From: JBFMGD01 sp040751775
Lineage (GTDB): Bacteria > Bacillota > Dethiobacteria > DTU022
Assembly: GCA_040751775.1 (NCBI GenBank)
Contig: JBFMGD010000009.1
Span: 1 to 64,000 of the forward strand
DNA: 64,000 nucleotides
Direction: 5' to 3'
The notes under the pieces were generated by a model. The model saw only the letters and a program-made list of their open reading frames with translations, did no database searches and was not told the DNA's origin. Positions 61,264 to 64,000 of the stretch are shown piece by piece; the stretch's first letter is position 1, and each line of letters starts with the position of its first letter. The translations under genes were made by a program, and so were the position numbers.

Positions 61264-62499
61264 CTAGATATTTTCACCCAGTTTGCGCCGCAGGCGGGCC
61301 AGGCGGTGCTGCAGGGCGGGGAGGCTCAATTCACCCGTGGCCGGGGCGCTGAAACGGCGGCGGGTGCGCTCCACGGCCTGGCGGGTCAGGGATAGCGCCG
61401 CTTCATATTCACCGGCCTGGTGCTCGTAATATTTGGCCAGTTCAATGTAGGGAGTGAGGTCGTACGGCAGGCAGCCCACCAGTTCCCGCCACAGCTTCGC
61501 CGCTTCGTCCCACTGCTTTTGCTTTTTGAGGATCATTGAAAGCTGCAGCAGCGCCAGGTGCGTTAACCGCTCGTCACCGTTGCAGGCTGTTTTCTGCAGG
61601 CACCGCACCGCTTTATCCATCTCCCCGGCTTCGGCGCACAGTTTGCCCAGGGAGTAATAATCGGCCGGATGCTCCAGGTCTTCGCCCGCGGCGGCGCGCG
61701 CCACCCGGGTGAGCAGCGTAGCCATTGAAAGTATGTCTAATACGTTGTGTTGAAAGACATCTCGCAGGAGTGCCGTTTCGCCCCGGCGCAGGTAACTGAA
61801 GTAGACGTAAGGGATCTCCTCGCCGGGGATATCGCCGTGCCGGTGCAAGCCCAGAAGCGCTTCTTCAAGCGAACGCAGGCTGCAAGAGCTAAGCCGTTCT
61901 TTCCAAAGGCGGCGGGAACAGGGCAGCAGATCCAGGTGAAGGCGAGGGCTGGTGTGCGGTAAGCCGGCCAGGACCTGGCGGGTCACGATCAGCGGCAGGT
62001 CAAAAGCCCGGCCGTTGAAGGTGACCAGATCGGAAAACTGTGCCGCCCGGCGCGTGAAATGCAGCAACATTGCTTTTTCTTCCCGGGGGTGGCGCAGGAA
62101 ATACTGGCGCAGGCGAAAAATGTCATTTTCCACCCAACCCATTCCGATTAAAAAGGCCCAGGTGCCGGTACCGCCGGAAAGGCCTGTTGTTTCAATATCC
62201 AGGAAGAGGGAGCGGCCCGGGCTGAACTCCACCAGGGCGGGGTTTTTACCGGGCAACGCCAGGTCGGCGCCGCGGCAGTTAATGAGCCCGTTTAAGTAAG
62301 CGTTGCCGTGTTTCCCGGCCAGGGGGAAGCACAGTTCGCGATAGTAACAGCGTCCGGCATCGGTTTCCGTTTCCCGTTCTTCACCGGGAAATAGAAAAAA
62401 TGGCGGCCGGTCGCCTGTTTTCCCTTCCAGTGTTCCGGCGGATTGCAGTTCTCCCGAACGGCGCAGCCTCTCCAGCCGGGAACGGATATCGCCGCTCAA
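61264..62499 (-). CDS. mrfB: MrfB/YprB-type DEDD exonuclease with TPR tail
   Basis: 411 aa. An RNase H-like exonuclease domain (about 95-265) has FLDIETTGLSGG (DxE), TFNGRAFDLPLI, HLDLLPC and HNVLDILS, the DEDD set. TPR-like repeats follow (about 285-390). In B. subtilis YprB (MrfB) works with the helicase YprA (MrfA) in repair of mitomycin-C damage independent of UvrABC. Here it overlaps the helicase gene by four bases (ATGA), supporting the same pair. Confidence 0.85.
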   Translation of the reverse strand: MSGDIRSRLERLRRSGELQSAGTLEGKTGDRPPFFLFPGEERETETDAGRCYYRELCFPLAGKHGNAYLNGLINCRGADLALPGKNPALVEFSPGRSLFLDIETTGLSGGTGTWAFLIGMGWVENDIFRLRQYFLRHPREEKAMLLHFTRRAAQFSDLVTFNGRAFDLPLIVTRQVLAGLPHTSPRLHLDLLPCSRRLWKERLSSCSLRSLEEALLGLHRHGDIPGEEIPYVYFSYLRRGETALLRDVFQHNVLDILSMATLLTRVARAAAGEDLEHPADYYSLGKLCAEAGEMDKAVRCLQKTACNGDERLTHLALLQLSMILKKQKQWDEAAKLWRELVGCLPYDLTPYIELAKYYEHQAGEYEAALSLTRQAVERTRRRFSAPATGELSLPALQHRLARLRRKLGENI

Positions 62500-64000
62500 C
62501 GCAGGATGACCTCCAGCAGGCGCAGGGTATGGGTTTTGCCGTGTTCGCCAACCTGGTGAGCGGGCCCGACACAGGAAGGGCAGCCGCCGCTGCAGCGGCA
62601 GTTTACCGCCACCCGGCGTGCCGCCTGGAAGATCTCGCGGTAGATGCCGAAGATCTCACGGCTGTAGCCCACCCCGCCGGGGAAATTGTCATACAGGAAA
62701 AGGGTCGGCAAATCCGTAAAGGGCGCCTTAACCTGGCAGACGGCTCTTAAATCGCGCGGGTCGCCCATCATGAACAGCGATGCTACCTGGGGAGTAAGGT
62801 TGGCCAGGCCGGCGAGGCCTTCTTCCACCGCCGCTGTTGTCATGCCGCCTAAGGATGCAGCCGGAAAAGCTACCCAAAAGGCGGTGGTATGCATCTCCGA
62901 TTCGGGCAGCGTAACCGGGCCGGAGCCGATATTTTCATGGGTGTTGAAACGGATTTTCTTAAACATTGAGACAAGGGCGTTAATGCGCACTTCGCCCCAG
63001 GCCCGTTCAATTGCGCTTATATCCCGGCTGAAAGTATCCAGCACCTTGAGATCTACCGCCAGGTTGGCATCGGTAAAATAGTTCACATCCACCCGGCGCA
63101 CAAACGCTTTCTTTTCGGCGAAATCGAGCTTCTCCACCTGGTACTGTTGGCCGCCGTGCATGTAGATGGCTTCTTCGTGGACCAGCATCGGGGCGCCGAA
63201 ACGGTCCACCTCACCGATTACTTTCGGCTGGGGGTTAGAAATATCGATGATGACCACGTTTTCCCGGGTGGCGCTGCGCAAAGATATCTCCTCCGCCGGA
63301 TAGGCATCCTCCATCCAGTGGAACCGTCCTTCACTCCGGTAGAGGACCTGCTCGTCCTCAAGAAATTCGAGAATTTCCCGTACCGGGGCGCTCCCGAAGG
63401 GTTCATCTTCGCCGAACGGCAGCTCAAAGGCCGCGCAGCGGACATGGTTGGTGAGAATGATCAGGTTGTCCGGGTTGGCCAGCGCCCGCTCCGGAGTGCG
63501 GCCGAAAAAGTAGTCCGGGTTGGATACAAGATACTGGTTCAGCGGTTCGCTGTTGGCGACCATTACCGCCAGCGATTTGCCGCTGCGCCGGCCCGCTCTG
63601 CCGGCCTGCTGCCAGGTACTTGCCACGGTACCCGGGTAGCCGGTAATGACACAGGCTTCCATCTGGCCGATATCGATACCCAGCTCGAGCGCGTTGGTGC
63701 TGACCACAGCCTTGACGGTGCCGCTGCGCAGTCCGGCCTCGATCGCCCGCCTTTCTTTGGGCAGGTAGCCGCCGCGGTAACCGCGGATGCCGCTGTCGTC
63801 GCCGGGCCTGGTTTTTAGCCCATTCCGCAGGTAGGTCAGCAGAACCTCTACACCGAGCCGGCTGCGGGTAAAGACGATGCTCTGAATTCCGCGCCCGACC
63901 AGATCGGACGCTACTCGCCGCACCTCCAACAGGGAACTGCGCCTGATGCCCAGTTCCTGGTTGACTACGGGTGGGTTGTAGAAGATGAAGTGCTTCTCAG
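62496..64000 (-). CDS. mrfA: MrfA/YprA-type DEAD/DEAH helicase with DUF1998, C-terminal part
   Basis: About 500 residues of a helicase whose N-terminal half lies beyond the window. Visible are helicase C motifs: IVFTRSRLGVEVLLTYL, VSTNALELGIDIG (motif V) and GTVASTWQQAGRAGRR (motif VI), and the DUF1998 domain with four cysteines in CRCSGGCPSC near the end, a metal site required in MrfA. The frame continues through to position 64000. Confidence 0.9.
   Translation of the reverse strand, partial: EKHFIFYNPPVVNQELGIRRSSLLEVRRVASDLVGRGIQSIVFTRSRLGVEVLLTYLRNGLKTRPGDDSGIRGYRGGYLPKERRAIEAGLRSGTVKAVVSTNALELGIDIGQMEACVITGYPGTVASTWQQAGRAGRRSGKSLAVMVANSEPLNQYLVSNPDYFFGRTPERALANPDNLIILTNHVRCAAFELPFGEDEPFGSAPVREILEFLEDEQVLYRSEGRFHWMEDAYPAEEISLRSATRENVVIIDISNPQPKVIGEVDRFGAPMLVHEEAIYMHGGQQYQVEKLDFAEKKAFVRRVDVNYFTDANLAVDLKVLDTFSRDISAIERAWGEVRINALVSMFKKIRFNTHENIGSGPVTLPESEMHTTAFWVAFPAASLGGMTTAAVEEGLAGLANLTPQVASLFMMGDPRDLRAVCQVKAPFTDLPTLFLYDNFPGGVGYSREIFGIYREIFQAARRVAVNCRCSGGCPSCVGPAHQVGEHGKTHTLRLLEVILR

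Noticed and set aside
63147..63818. 223-codon open frame on the plus strand opposite mrfA
   Set aside because: Shadow of the conserved helicase/DUF1998 frame; no domain seen.
1..64000. CRISPR array, rRNA genes, toxin-antitoxin or prophage modules
   Set aside because: No regularly spaced repeats, rRNA sequence or phage structural genes were recognised on reading.

Overview
The window looks like chromosomal DNA of an anaerobic, endospore-forming member of the Firmicutes, class Clostridia, most like the Peptococcaceae/Moorella type. Evidence is a run of sporulation genes (spoVT, a spoVB-like gene, yabP, yabQ, spoIIE, a spoIID-domain gene), a formate-tetrahydrofolate ligase (Wood-Ljungdahl/one-carbon metabolism), a single-chain pyruvate:ferredoxin oxidoreductase, Feo iron uptake, Mrp-type cation/proton antiporter genes, strong Shine-Dalgarno sites, and many TTG/GTG starts. 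The species cannot be named from sequence alone.

Layout. 1-16256: the conserved yab/spo block (foldase tail, spoVT, spoVB-like, yabN/mazG, hup, spoIID-like, yabP, yabQ, divIC, yabR), interrupted by feoB-feoA, then spoIIE, tilS, hpt, ftsH. 16270-20225: a metal-dependent amidohydrolase, a P1 (DmpA-type) peptidase and fhs. 20252-24733 (minus strand): a compact operon of a CPBP protease-like membrane protein, folE, an HD-domain phosphohydrolase, folP, folB and folK. 24924-25694: coaX. 25847-33436: a ten-gene Mrp/Mbh-like antiporter operon with three large proton-channel subunits and a split MrpA. 33454-38998: a structured intergenic element, an apparently autoregulated TetR gene with its operator, a saccharopine-dehydrogenase-like gene, DUF1659 and DUF2922 genes, a serine protease, a patatin and a nitroreductase. 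39003-42530: PFOR.

42789-49930 is a phosphate-starvation region: phoP-phoR, then pstB-phoU on the plus strand converging on pstS-pstC-pstA on the minus strand. Both pst units carry Pho boxes with an 11-bp period.

49930-58875 is the most unusual part. The whole 147-bp pstS promoter/leader is present twice in direct orientation (145 of 147 bases equal by reading) and brackets 8.65 kb of foreign-looking DNA. The left third is wreckage (an ABC ATPase fragment, a multiply frameshifted IS91-like transposase, an IS110-like fragment, a PAS fragment). The right part is an intact catabolic cassette: a sigma-54 promoter, an N-acyl-D-amino-acid deacylase, an NhaC-type transporter, an N-carbamoylputrescine-amidase-like nitrilase and a sigma-54 activator with a cytoplasmic Cache-like sensor. 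It ends in a birA fragment cut exactly at the second repeat. 58949-64000 returns to core-like genes: an LCP-like protein, a DUF362 protein and mrfB-mrfA (yprB-yprA) DNA repair genes, the last cut by the window end.
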